A DNA stretch of 64,000 nucleotides from Linum tenue (lineage: Eukaryota; Streptophyta; Magnoliopsida; Malpighiales; Linaceae). The stretch covers positions 69,875,676 to 69,939,675 of the forward strand of contig CAMGYJ010000006.1 in NCBI GenBank assembly GCA_946122785.1, given 5' to 3'. Each line of letters starts with the position of its first letter. Within the stretch, counting starts at the first letter, position 1. A program made the translations under genes and the position numbers. The notes beneath the pieces are model-generated. The model saw only the letters and a program-made list of their open reading frames with translations. It was not told the DNA's origin and did no database searches. Shown one piece after another: positions 45,581-57,121 of this stretch.

Positions 45581-46403
45581 TGCCGGTGGCTCGATAAATG
45601 TGAGAGGGATACAATGAATTCGTGGTTTACAAGGGAGCAAATGGGGCGACTGATCGAACTTCGAGACCTGTTAGGAAGTGGATCCAGTACAACCATTACT
45701 CACCATATCAGCAGCTGCAGCTGCAGAAGCTGTAGCTAGCTAGGAGTAGGCATTGCGGAGCTTTTGATTATTGTCGGCCATCACCTTGTTAAGGGTGCGG
45801 CTTTCCTACATGTATGTTGTAAGTTGTAAGCTAATAGGATGCAGTTGATTGAGTATGAATTGAAAAATGATAATATTGTTAACCTACATATGGTCAAGTC
45901 CCAGGCCCTGCCATGTTGGTAGAGGGCAGACCATCTAAAATTGAGATACCTGATCGTCAATGGCAATACATTTCCAGTTGTGCATCAAAATGAATTGGTA
46001 TTGAAATCTTTGATGGAATAGTAAAAGACCAATTAATCTGGAAGCATCGTGTTTCCAGGTAAATGCAGATTCTATTGTTAACAAGCATAATGTAATCACA
46101 GTTGGGCAAAAATTCATGAATACACTATAAATTTCCCCATACTCCTAAGAGTTCATACTATGTTCCACACCTAAAAGTTCCCCCTAAAAGAAATGTTACA
46201 CAAGGAAAAGACAGACAAATTTTACAACATAACTTAAATATATGGCTTTTTTCTGCTCTTCATTCCGGCTTGAAAGTCAGAGACCTCTAAATGTGTTTAT
46301 TGCATGGCAACGGGGGGAAATTCTCAATGCGGGCATTTTGACAATGCAAGCTTAGCATCTCCCGTTCGAACAAAAACCAAGTATGCTTACCTCTTTTCCA
46401 GTT
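45581..46403. other. Convergent spacer between ARF5 and the methyltransferase gene
   Basis: 3' ends of both genes face each other here. AGCAGCTGCAGCTGCAGAAGCTG at about 45710 is a local palindromic repeat. No further coding sequence. Confidence 0.5.
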
Positions 46404-47663
46404 TCAGCCTCTTGCCGGCTTTTGAAGCACTGCGGATAGATAAACTTCAGACTTGCCAGTTGCTGCATCGACCTTCTCTCCCACAACCCATTTCAACTTC
46501 TTATACCCGAATCTCTCGATCAATCTCGTCAACACTCCTTTCTTCTCATCATTAGCACAATAGAAGTTATCCAACCAAAACAAACCACCTGGTCTAAGCA
46601 CACGATCGATGTCAAACATCAAGAACTCGAGCTTTTCCACCTTGCTACCAACATCCAATCCGCTGGACGCATGAACCAGATCAAACACATTGTCATAAAA
46701 TGGAAACCTATGGTCCACACTCAAGTACAGCGGGAACAGCCCTCTTGAAGCCACAAACTCACTAAATGGAGCATCGACATTCAATGTGTTTGTAATCACA
46801 GTGACATTCCTCTCAGCCATTCTAGCAGCAAAAGTCCCTGATCCACCACCGATATCGAATCCTATTCTAATCCCACCGCTCCCCAACCCTAAAACGTCAT
46901 CCAACAAGAAATCATTCTTCCCTTTGGACTTCACATACCTCTGATTCTCAACCCCAGCCAGATCAAAGCAATTCACACATTCCCTACTCAACTTCTTCTT
47001 ACTCAAACAATCAAACCCTTTGCAACCATAACCACTCCAACTACCAACCACCTTATTGTCAACGACAGAGCTCCAAAGAGACAAAGGAAAAGGTTTCAGA
47101 AGCCCCAACTTACTCCCACCTTTAGCAAAACACCTCCTCCTCGGCAAAGGCTCGCACCCACGAAGTATCAGCTTCTGAGCAAGACTCCAATCATCAGGGC
47201 AAGAACCAGAAACCTTGTAGTTCATATACTGAGACAGCAAATCCGTCGACTTCTCACAGGAATGGCCAACAGAAGCCACCATTTCAGTGATCCCAGTTCT
47301 TGAATCTTTCCCTAGTGGCAGTTGGTGATGCTGGAGGTACAATTTGAGCTCACTGGCGATGTTGGGTCTTGAGATGTCGATGCTGTCGTAACCCAGAAGC
47401 TCCTTCTCCATCTTGGCGAGCTTTCTCTGAGATGAATCGATCTCCCGCAGGATTTGGGAGACATGCTCGGAGATCAAGGAGATGTTCTTATGGGAATTGA
47501 GATTGTGATGGTGGTGAGTGGGGGAGTAATTGAAGGCGTAGAGAGCGAATAGATTTGTAGTGAGGACTGAAAGGATCATGAGAAGGTTTACCGCCGATGA
47601 GCAGAGTGTTGCTCGCTTGAATCTGGCGGTGCCGTCGCCGACTTTCAGCGACACTGATCCCAT
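46404..47663 (-). CDS. Golgi-type SAM-dependent methyltransferase, At1g29790-like
   Basis: Single exon, 419 residues. The start is the first true ATG (47663, MGSVSLKVGDGTARFKR), although the frame is open upstream to 47708. A single hydrophobic signal-anchor (about residues 24-46, VNLLMILSVLTTNLFALYAF) after a basic stretch predicts a type II membrane protein. A stem region with a predicted coiled coil follows (EHVSQILREIDSSQRKLAKM). The catalytic half has a SAM-binding motif IGFDIGGGSGTFAARM from residue 267, then VDHRFPFYDNVFDLVHAS and VLRPGGLFWLDNFYC. This matches the plant family of At1g29790-type putative methyltransferases, related to the DUF248/QUASIMODO proteins. The substrate is unknown; cell-wall polysaccharide is an inference from relatives. 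Divergent from the subunit e-like gene, convergent with ARF5. Confidence 0.88.
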   Translation of the reverse strand: MGSVSLKVGDGTARFKRATLCSSAVNLLMILSVLTTNLFALYAFNYSPTHHHHNLNSHKNISLISEHVSQILREIDSSQRKLAKMEKELLGYDSIDISRPNIASELKLYLQHHQLPLGKDSRTGITEMVASVGHSCEKSTDLLSQYMNYKVSGSCPDDWSLAQKLILRGCEPLPRRRCFAKGGSKLGLLKPFPLSLWSSVVDNKVVGSWSGYGCKGFDCLSKKKLSRECVNCFDLAGVENQRYVKSKGKNDFLLDDVLGLGSGGIRIGFDIGGGSGTFAARMAERNVTVITNTLNVDAPFSEFVASRGLFPLYLSVDHRFPFYDNVFDLVHASSGLDVGSKVEKLEFLMFDIDRVLRPGGLFWLDNFYCANDEKKGVLTRLIERFGYKKLKWVVGEKVDAATGKSEVYLSAVLQKPARG

Positions 47664-49111
47664 CTTTTTTGTTGTTGGGTATCTTGCTTTTTTGCTGCTG
47701 CTGTGCAAAGATTGGAGCTTTGGCAGTGAGTGAGTGGAAAGAACTCAGATTTGGGATGGAGCAAGTGGGATTTGTTTAACTAAGGAGGGAAAAGGAGATG
47801 TGATTAGTAGGCGAGATTTTGGATTTAGGACAGCGGGGGAGAAGAAGTGTTTGTCGGCTGCGGTTTTGCCGTTGTAAATTTAACTTTCTTTCCTTTTTCT
47901 TCTGACTTTGGACTTTTGACGAGCAGAGTGAAGTGCAGTGGTGAGCTTTGCTTGCTCTCTACACGGGAATACTGCAACTAGCCAGGAAGCTTAGGGCTAA
48001 TTGAACAAATGGTCACTGGAGTTTGAAGTCACTCACTAATAGGCTACTTGAGCAAATTGTATCATTAAAACTATGGGGAAATTCTGGAATTAACATAATA
48101 ACAAATTATAAAATGCTAATCATGCTCTGTCGAGTGTCGATCCATATTGAGTTTGCTTTCTGATTGTCTGAAATATGACATCATCTCATGAAATCAATAA
48201 CATTAATAAACTAGGCCAAACTTGATATGTTGTTGCTAATACTCCATTGTTCTATTTGATTTTTCCTGATAATCCATTCAATAACAAAAAGGGGTAACCA
48301 ACTCCAGAGTAGACTACGACATCATTGAAAATGATAATTGTAGAGGGTGTTCCACGTTATTATAAAAAAAAACGACATTCTCATTCAACTTTGCTTGTCA
48401 CGGATTGTTTTTCATTTAGGCTATTGGTGTTTCATTCATCGGTAACCAGCAAACTACAATCGTTAGAAATAGAATTAGATCCTGTTGTCGGTGGAGCATT
48501 TTTGTAGTTGCCTTTGATTAATGGTTAATAATTACTGTTGCTTACATTTAAAGAGAATCTTCACACTCACGAGGGATTGGGACAGACAGATGACTCTGCT
48601 GTAAATGGACCGAGCCCAACCCTACCGACCATTTATTAAGGCTCAACCGGCATTTGCCATTTGGCCCAATCCATTTATTGGTGCCCCACAGATGTTGACA
48701 ATTTTGGGCCCATTGGGACACACAACCACTGACTTCCAGTCAATCTCAATCCCCAACGCACGTCACGTTCCCACTGGCAACGAGACTAAACCGGTGAACA
48801 AAAAACACTAGTCTAATGTAAACAAGCGCATGAACTAGTAATTTAACAATCAGTAGTAAAATAGATGGAATTGGAAATGGAGCTTCCTTTACATGCTCAA
48901 CAATGAGAGAGTTGGTAAAATCAGAAGCACTGTCAATCTATCTGTAAACATAACTGGACATGGTAATCAATGTGAGCCTGAATCGCTAGCTCATGTGTCT
49001 CATCCAAAACAACTGTGCCATAATGTGCTACAAATATTCTTATTCAGCTAACAAAAACACGGACTCCCCGTAGTTCATCACACAGCAAATCATCCAACAG
49101 CAAGTGCATGA
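47664..49111. other. Upstream of the methyltransferase and 3' side of the subunit e-like gene
   Basis: No supported coding sequence. The left part should hold the methyltransferase promoter. Frames at 48325-48507 and 48605-48811 are short and unrecognised. Confidence 0.45.
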
Positions 49112-50408
49112 TCATTTGCGGTGTCCTCCCTTGGCTCCAATCGGGGTCTTCTTCGTCATCTGGTAAGAGATTCAGAATTGATAGTTCAATCATCACAAGT
49201 TTAAAAGTGACAATGAATCGAAGATGATGATGAGTGTGTTTATCTTCATACATTCAGCAATATACCGGACGAACTGAACAAAGTGGGTTCACACATCTTC
49301 TGGTTCTTATGTCATACATTCACATCAAACTACTTAGCACCTGGATTATACTCTATCCAAGATTCTGAGCTATGAGAACAGCACCATTGTATTAGAACTG
49401 GTATATCTTTGACTTCCCCTTATAATCATACCATTTATTCACCAAAAGAAACAGGAATAAGGGCAGAGGAGAGTTCGGGTCCGCACATCTTGCGGTTCGT
49501 ATGACATGCATTCACATAGAAACTACGTAGCACCTGGATTAAACCCTGTCCAAGAGCCTGAACTATGAGAACAGCACCACTGTACTAAAACTATTATATC
49601 TCTGATTTCCCCTTCTAATCAAACCATGTATACACCAAAAGAAACAGGAACAAGTGCAGGAGGAGGGTTCGGGTCCGCACATCTTGCGGTTCATATGACA
49701 AGCATTCCCATAGAAACTACTTAAACTAGATCATTGGTTTATATATATCCTATCAAGCTCCTTATTCGTGATCGTGACCGACACCCCTACTGAATTAGAA
49801 GCCTATTACTATTAACATTTGCCTGGACAATCCATTCTACAGGGAAGATCAATGCTCACTCTCTCAAGCCATAGAATAACTAACCTCAGAAACTTCGCAT
49901 CACCTTGATCAAGCTAAATTCACAAACTAGAAATCTGAGAAATCATCACCTTCTCAACTCAATCATCACCTTCTCAAGCCAAAGTCACAAACTAGAAATC
50001 TGAGAAACCCAGCTCCACAATCAAGCATGGATGCCAGGATTTTACAGGAATCGATTAAATTTCTTTTCTCTCCAAATTCATGACTGCAGCAACTGCTACA
50101 TCTACAGACCGAGCTGGGAGTTAAGAAGGAATTAGTAATTACTATTACCGTAAGATACTTGAGCTTCAAACTTCCGTACACTACCCCGACACTGAACGCC
50201 GATGCACGAGCCACCTATATCACACCACCAATTCAATCCGCAATCGTAAGGAATCCGTCGAGAATTTGAATACAAACCTACCGTTTGGTTCTCGATTAAA
50301 AGAAGGCAGACTTGAGGAGAATCGACACTGATTACAGGAAGAACGAAGGAAAAAGGAATTTACCAGACAGAGGGTGCTTCCGCCTGAGTAAGGACCTAGT
50401 ACCGCCAT
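49112..50408 (-). CDS. ATP synthase subunit e-like small mitochondrial protein
   Basis: Three exons: 50364-50408, 50149-50214 and 49112-49159, all in phase 0 with GT-AG borders, giving 52 residues. Exons 1 and 2 read MAVLGPYSGGSTLCL then VARASAFSVGVVYGSLKLKYL. This matches the plant family annotated as ATP synthase E chain (At5g15320/At3g01130-like; PYSGTSTLALVARASAF... from memory), about 53 residues with one membrane segment. In mitochondria, subunit e supports F1Fo dimers in the inner membrane (family knowledge). Exon 3 (MTKKTPIGAKGGHRK) is chosen because it follows a good acceptor and gives the expected length and a basic tail, but it is less certain than the rest. The intron before it carries a 192-bp repeat array. 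Confidence 0.65.
49284..49740. repeat. 192-194-bp tandem repeat, about 2.4 copies
   Basis: Units starting with CACATCTT(C/G)(T/C)GGTTC begin near 49292, 49484 and 49678. Each continues with TTAGCACCTGGATTA-like, CTATGAGAACAGCACCA and ACCAAAAGAAACAGGAA words. Copies 2 and 3 are closer to each other than to copy 1. It lies within the last intron of the subunit e-like gene model. Confidence 0.9.
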
Positions 50409-50792
50409 TGCTCTCTTCTTCTGCCGCGCTGTAGAGAAAAGAATCAAAAACCCTAGAGATCGCCGGAAATCGGGAAAAGTTTAGGCCACGATTTCTCTGA
50501 ATTATTTTTCCCATCTGCTGCTCCCTCTTTTCTTTATCTACCTTCTCGTTTACGTGGACGGTGGATCGGAAATCAGATTCAGGACCCGGAATTAGTCGGC
50601 AGCGGGTTATAATTTATAAACCGGATAAGGGCTGTCCGGTCCGGTAAAAAGCGGCGGTTAATGTCGGTTAGATTTATAGGCAATCAAGCTCGCTGGGTAT
50701 TTTCTCGAGAATCAAACGGGAAGCGGAGAACGGAAAAAGGGAGAATTTTGATTTTCCATACGATTCGAAATCCTTACGCCGTGGGGAAGAAA
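50409..50792. promoter_or_regulatory. Bidirectional promoter region (subunit e-like / TLD gene)
   Basis: Only 384 bp separate the two start codons, which point away from each other. AAAACCCTAG at about 50448 is a telo-box close to the subunit e-like start. Shared regulation is inferred from the geometry. Confidence 0.6.
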
Positions 50793-53036
50793 ATGGGAGC
50801 TTCGTCGTCGACACAGCAGGCGGGTTCGAGCGAGCAAAGAGAAGCGGAAAGCCTCGCAGCTTCTGTTGGAGCACTTCCTATGCTCCAGAACTCTTTCGCG
50901 AAGCTTGCCGATCCTCAAACCAGCGCGATTCCTCTTGAATCACTCCAGGTTAAAAGTCTAATCCAACACCAACGGATCGAATTTTTCCTTCGTAAATGAC
51001 TTCCTCCATAAGTTCACGAGCACGATCAATACTCTAGCTGGATTATCTTACTGATTGAGTTTTTCCAATTCCTTTTTTCCTTCTTAGAAATGCTTCGGTG
51101 TTAGTTACGAAACCCCAGACTTCGAATCAACTGAAGCGCCCGACCCAAGTTCGTTTCTGGGAGTTTTGAATCATCTGGGGAAGTCCTTAGTGGACGAATT
51201 CTTCCTTGCGGAGAAGGAAGGGATCAGTTGGATTGAGTTTGTGAAAGGCTACGTGAAATGCTGTGGAAGGATGACTGCTTCGATGTCACTCAACGTTCTG
51301 ATGAGACTGTTTGCTACGACGCTGGCGAGATCTGGGTCTCCTTCGAAACTGGAGTTTGAGTCAATGGATGATGGTGGTTATAAGATGAGTGGTTATCTGT
51401 TACCAGCTGATGTGCTCGTTCTGCTATGGATGTCTTGGGCGATGCTGTGGGATTCAAAAACTTCGAATGGGAAAGAGAGAACCCTATTCCTTCCGGATGT
51501 CAGTCATCTGGCGTTGTCTGCTGTTGTTTCGTGTTGTGATGGTCTTGATGGAGTAGACTTCTGGGATTGTGATTTAGCTGGTCTGGAAGTTCAGCTTCCT
51601 GCTGGGAAGTTCCTTGCTTGGGCATTGGCGACTGCTCCAAGCTTGACAGATTGTTTGACACAGTTCATCAACTCGAGACTGCAGAATTCTGGTTCTTCAA
51701 GGGTAAGAGAGTAATGTTTATGATGTTTTGTGTTCTTCTCTTGTAACGTTCAAGTCCCTGAATGACGATTTTCTTGATGAACTGGTAGGATGAGTCTGCA
51801 CCAGGTACCTCGATTCCTGGAGGGTCTGTATCATCGAGTGCACGCAGGTCGTATCTCTTGACATGTGGACGTGCATGGGCGATTTCTCTTTCTCTCAGGA
51901 GCGCGATTAGTGTGGAAATTCTGAAACCATACTTCCCTAGTGATGGTGATCAATCAGATGAACACGTTCTCTATCGGTTTGTTTTCCTACACTGCTTGTG
52001 TACATATATTTATGTATGCATCCCATTTTGAAACTGAAGTTCTATTGTTAAGTTTAGAAAGGAATTCTAGATTGACCTCCGTTCATTCTACTATGTAGGT
52101 CATCTGTTCACGGCAAGGGCTTGAATAGATTCTGGTCTAATGTTGAAGGTTATCATGGTCCATTACTTATCCTGGTGTCTGCTACTTCTGGAGATACTCA
52201 TGGGGATAACTCAACTGCAAAGAAATGGACTATAGGTGCTCTTACGCAGCAAGGGTTGGAGAACAAAGAGAGTTTTTATGGAACCTCTGCAACTTTATAT
52301 GCTATCTGCCCTGTGTTCCATGTATTTCCACCTTCTGGTAATCTGAAACTTTAAACCCTTCTTCTGATCCCTTTATCATTGATCTTTCTTGTGATGAATG
52401 GTTCTGAAAGCTTTTGTTTTGCATCTGTTTAACAGGAAAAGAGAAGAACTTTGTTTACAGCCACCTGCATCATGCTAGGGGATACGATCCACACCCAAAG
52501 CCTGCTGGAATCGGGTTTGGTGGATCAATGGGGAACGAAAGGCTATATATCGATGAAGACTTTGCTAGGGTTACTATTCGTCACCATGCAGTTGACAAGA
52601 CTTACCAAAATGGTCCCCTCTTCCCCAATCAGGTAATTACTCCTGGCTGCGAATACAGCTCTCATCAAAACCAAGTGGATCTTCTCAGTGGGCTAACTAA
52701 TCTTTTCCATATCGCAGGGGTTTCTCCCAGTTGAGGCTTTGATTTCAGAAGTCGAGGTCTGGGGACTTGGTGGAGAGGCGGCAAGGTCAGTACAAACTTC
52801 ATACAAGAAACGGGAGGAGCTTTTCACTGAGCAGCGACGAAAGGTGCCCTCTATTGCAGCTTCAGACTAGGTTCACTGTTTAAAGACAACTGTCTCAAAT
52901 TACACAAATTTTATCTTTCTCAACTTTTGTTTTGCAGGTCGATCTGAAGACTTTCTCGAACTGGGAAGATTCACCGGAGAAGATGATGATGGATATGATG
53001 GGTGACCCTAACAGAGTTCGTCGAGAAGACCGCTGA
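50793..53036 (+). CDS. TLD-domain-containing protein
   Basis: Seven exons: 50793-50948, 51088-51702, 51789-51976, 52099-52337, 52436-52632, 52718-52843 and 52938-53036. All GT-AG with matching phases, 539 residues. The TLD domain lies at about 300-485 (HGKGLNRFWSNVEGYHGPLL, then KNFVYSHL, GFGGSMGNERLYIDEDF and SEVEVWGLGG at its end). TLD proteins protect against oxidative stress in animals and bind V-ATPase in several systems (family knowledge). Plant members like this one (At5g06260-like) are poorly characterised. The start MGASSST is chosen over an in-frame upstream ATG at 50661 because it is the conserved N-terminus. Gly2 with Ser6 fits an N-myristoylation signal, suggesting membrane attachment (inference). 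Residues 13-60 resemble a degenerate EF-hand-like N-terminal helix region. Confidence 0.9.
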
Positions 53037-53274
53037 AAACTGTATCCCTCTCGTCATTTTCCTTAATGATAGATGAAGGATTAGAACGGTGACTGATGAA
53101 AGAGGCATCTTGTCCGGATTTTGAGTTGTTTGTGTGTACAGAATGCTGCTGAGAGATGAGCTATCTTGTCCAGATTTTGAGTTGTTTGTTTGTACAGAAT
53201 GATGCTGAGAAGTTCGTCTTGAAACTTCAGTTGTACAGAGTGTTCCCTACTTAGGCTCACTTGGCTGTATCTAC

Positions 53275-53290
53275 AATAAACACTAATAAA
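53275..53290 (+). terminator. Polyadenylation signals of the TLD gene
   Basis: Two AATAAA words lie at 53275-53280 and 53285-53290, about 240 bp after the stop codon, in the TLD-gene orientation. Confidence 0.5.
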
Positions 53291-53680
53291 GCCTCGTCTT
53301 CTCATCGACAAAGCAATTGCAGTAGTAAAGCCTCGTTCTCTTGTTGACAGAGCAATTTATTCTATCAATTTTAGGATCGATGCTCGTAAATTACTCGAGC
53401 TATTCAATGCACAAGTTCAGCATTTATTGAAGGGACCATACAGTTTGCCGTTGGATAATGGATGAGAACCTTGATAAACAGTTTTAACATCAGTAACATC
53501 CTAAAAATGAGATGTTTGTATAGAGAAAAGTAGGCTAGCCTCTAGCTGATGATTGTTCAGTCACAAGCATATGCAGCAGCTGCAGCAGTAAAATTTAATC
53601 TATGATCTTATCGAAACAATGAGAGTCGCACTTCTGCTGAAGATTCCGTCAACTAGTGCCGGCTGAAAAAGAGATGGATA
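53291..53680. other. Convergent spacer
   Basis: No coding sequence supported. It presumably contains the 3' UTR of the mL53 gene on the minus strand. Confidence 0.4.
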
Positions 53681-54902
53681 TCACTTCTTGTCTTCTGCTT
53701 TCCTTGGCTGGGGTCAAAGATGAAAGAGTAGCATCAGCAGACAAAGAATTGGACAATTAGGGGATTTTGTTGCTAAAAAACAATGCAGATGAAGATAGAG
53801 CGCATTGCTACTGGTAGATGTATGAACATGTCCAGTTCTCCATTCAAAGGCAGAAGGAAGATTAGAACACAAACGGCTATTGAACAGCAAAAATAGCAAA
53901 TATGCAATGAACTAAATCCCACGACGTAAATCAAAACATAACCAGACATGAAAAGCTTGGTTTTACAAAGCTGAATCCTAGCATTTGAGACATTCAGGCT
54001 TGGAAGAAAGGAGATTTAATCAGCTTAAGGACCTGCTACATGGGTCAGATCGTTCGGGGAAAAAAAAATCTTCATTCAAATCTTTTTTTGGTCTATCCAG
54101 TATTATCATCAGGTTCCCGCTAAACAAACGAGGCTTCTTGTTGCAGAATATATCTCATAATAGTGCAGGTGCAGATAAGGACAGTAACTGTAGAGAGATA
54201 GACTGATGTTCTATCTACATTTCACCAAATGAGGATAAACCAGGCAGGCATGGCAATCATGTTAATCCAACTAGTGACTCCACTAACACACAGTAAGCTA
54301 GGCAAAAAGAGGAACACCTAAGCTCACCACCTGTTCGACGAAATGCCCCAATGACAAAACAAAGATGCCACCAAAATTCAACAAGGGAAGGAGCCAAATG
54401 ATTCACAAGGCCAAGCATAAATAAGCAGCATTGAACCAAAGAGATTAAAACCCCATAATAAACACTATTTGAACGGGCAGGACACGCCACCAGAACACAA
54501 ACCATAGGTCATGGATTCAAGGAAATGAAGAAGAGAAAGGGGAAAACAAACCTTGGTTCCAGGCGCAGGGATATTGAGCTCTTCGTCAGGGATGACAACC
54601 GGCCATTTCTCCCCAGCTTCCCGAAACATTTGCTCCGTCTCGAGGTACTGGCCTTTCTCCAGGATCATGTTCCGTATCGTCTGCGCAGTAGTCTGGGTGC
54701 CATCGAAGACCTCCTCGACGCCGTTGACGAAAGTGACGGTGATCTGCGGCGGGTGGTCGTCGGTGCGGCGCTTGACTTGGCAGGCCGGATTCGATTCTTT
54801 AGCCTTGCGAGCGTTGCACTGCGCCAAGAACTCCATACACGAAGCCAGGCGCGGGTCCAGTGCGTTGAACTCTATCCTCACCTTCGACAGAAACTTCAAC
54901 AT
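53681..54902 (-). CDS. Mitochondrial large ribosomal subunit protein mL53
   Basis: Two exons: 54552-54902 (117 codons) and 53681-53707 (8 codons plus stop), in phase 0, 125 residues. MLKFLSKVRIEFNALDP, FLAQCNARKAKESNPAC and the thioredoxin-like strand ITVTFVNGVEEVFDG match the plant MRP-L53 family. PAPGTK joins PRKAEDKK, which is the expected basic C-terminus, across an 844-bp intron. That agreement is why the 27-nt last exon is accepted over nearer acceptor sites. The protein is a component of the mitoribosome large subunit. Nuclear gene; the N-terminus acts with or without a cleavable presequence (none is obvious). Confidence 0.88.
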
Positions 54903-55080
54903 GATCTCAGCTTGCTTCTCTCAATTTCCCTTGTTACCTTTCTTCTTCCTCAACTCGCCGTCGATTTTGGCTGACACTGACTGAACGCCGGAGCCGGAGA
55001 GAGAGAAATCCCAGCTGAACTTTTTTATGAGAGCGACGGAGCTGTCTCTGCTCTCCTCTCCATTTGGTTAGTTCGGCGGG

Positions 55081-55130
55081 ATATTGGGCTTACTACGACG
55101 GAAGAAGTCCAATGGGCTTTTAGCCCAGAT
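55081..55130 (-). promoter_or_regulatory. Site II (TGGGCY) elements upstream of mL53
   Basis: TGGGCT occurs at 55085-55090 and 55113-55118 and in reverse (AGCCCA) at 55122-55127, 180-225 bp upstream of the mL53 start codon. TGGGCY elements are common in plant promoters of ribosomal and mitochondrial protein genes. Confidence 0.55.
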
Positions 55131-55139
55131 GATTGAAAA

Positions 55140-55512
55140 AGACTACTACTTACTTCCATAAGTTCCGTCCAAGCGAAACTGTTACAAAATCACGTAACTC
55201 AATGTTCATTATTTCGCTTCAACCGTCAATGTTCATTATTCCGGTCTGGTACATGATTTGACCGATACAACCGAACATTACTAACCAGTTCATTTAACAT
55301 CCAAGAATTCAGAAAGAAGCAAAACAAAGCAAGTTGAGACTTGATGAATGGTGCATCCCTGGTAAATTAAAACTTCGCTGTGGGGAACAAATAAGGCGAA
55401 TTTCCTGCAGCACAAAACAGGCCATAGAAGCCTCTCTCGCCTAAAAAATGTACAGCTGCAACAAGCTTTTCCCCCAAATGTAAAATAAACTACATGTAGT
55501 CACGGAACTCTT
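55140..55512. other. Spacer between C3H6-like 3' end and mL53 promoter
   Basis: No coding sequence supported. The right part should be the 3' UTR of the C3H6-like gene. Confidence 0.4.
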
Positions 55513-57085
55513 TCAACTGCTAATCTCTCTATCCATTTTCATCCTCTTGGAGCTCTGCATCTCAGACGAGGCCATACTGCTCCCTCTCGGTTGAGGTGGA
55601 GCAGCATTGTCGTGCTGAAAGGCGCAGTTCGCTCCGTTCCTGCACCCTCTCGAGCTGTTGAAATAGAGACAGGGTTTCATGATTTTGGTCTTTGAATCCT
55701 TGGATGATTTCGAATACCCTAGTTGATCTTGCTGCTGTCTATGTTGTTGGTGTTGGGGTTGTTGTTGACCACCGTATCGGTCTGGTTGTCTCTCGCCTCC
55801 ATGCTGCTGAATCAAGTTCTTATAGTAACTGAAATCCTTCATGGATGGTGGGGGGCCGCCGGAAGAAGCTGATGTGGCAACCACAGGTGGAGGAATGTTC
55901 ATAAACGGTCCGGGGGGTGGAGCCGCATGAACATTTGGACCAGGAGGAATCGTTCGTCCTCCCATGTTGGCATGACCGTAAAACGGTTCAGATGAAGCTA
56001 TGAAAGGTTGTTTCGAGTTTTGGACAGCTGAGGTGGTGGCAGCAGCAGAGGCTCCGTGATCTTTCACTAATTTCTCGATCAGTTTCGGGTTGCTGAGAAT
56101 CTTGATGAGCAAGTCATGGTCTATCAAGCTTCCTTGCTCGTTGCTTCTGTTGATGGCAGCAAATGCAGCCGATGCTGCAGCTACTACATCAGGTTCAGCA
56201 GCAGTGCTGGCAAATTGAGGTGCAACCCCAGGAGCTGACGATGACTGTGGTTGTTGTGCACTCATGGTTCCCACAATATCAGAGGAGTCCTCATCCTCGA
56301 TAACAGCGATGGGAATTAGCAGAACATGGTCGTCATTATGATGGGAGTCTGTTTCTCCAGGAAAAGCCGGACTGCAAGGAAAAAAGAAATTTTCAGTTAA
56401 AGAAGTAATCTTTGTGAAAGAAATGGGAAAGGAGAGACAAGCAAAAGATTGAGTTATGAACTTTGTTGGGATGGCAGAAGGGCGAGGATAAACAGCTTCA
56501 AGCACACGCATCTCTCGTTGGTTTTGAGCCTCAACATCCTGGCTCTCTTCTCCAGCAACAACTATCCACTGTGCGTCCATTGTAAACTGCACAACGAGTT
56601 CAGGAAATCAGTGAACTATCTGAAAAGGAGAAATGGAATTATTGTTGTTTGGCGAAGCCCCATAGAGAAGAGTGAACTATACCCTAGGTGGAGACCTCCA
56701 TTTGATGACAGGAACATCGGATGCTTTGATTTGTGATTGGTTCGAAGACTGGGCTAGCTCAAACCCAGGAGGGAGAACATCATCACTAGCTGTCCCGGTT
56801 GAATGGGACACCCACGAGGCCTTCGCTTGAAGGTGATCTTGACCGGTTACTCCTCCAACTTGTGAAGGAGATTCTTCCGTTAGAAATAGGCGCACCTGAA
56901 TCATCAACCAAAATCACCATCTTAGTTTAAAAGAGCATCAAGCTTAAGTTGAAAACATAAGGTCTTCCAAGCATACAGCTAGACTGAGGAATTTGGAAGT
57001 AATATCTCAACATATGAATATGCAGAAAAAATAACATAAATAATGAATGCAACATCATCACCAAGTGAAAACTATAGATTCTCTC

Positions 57086-57121
<36 letters not shown>

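Noticed and set aside
47664..47708. Upstream extension of the methyltransferase by 15 codons
   Set aside because: The extension starts at TTG; the first ATG gives the conserved MGSVSLK start.
54059..54211. Alternative last exons for mL53 (for example reading KPRLFSGNL or LLSLSAPALL)
   Set aside because: They give tails unlike the family, while the 53681-53707 exon gives the expected PRKAEDKK end.
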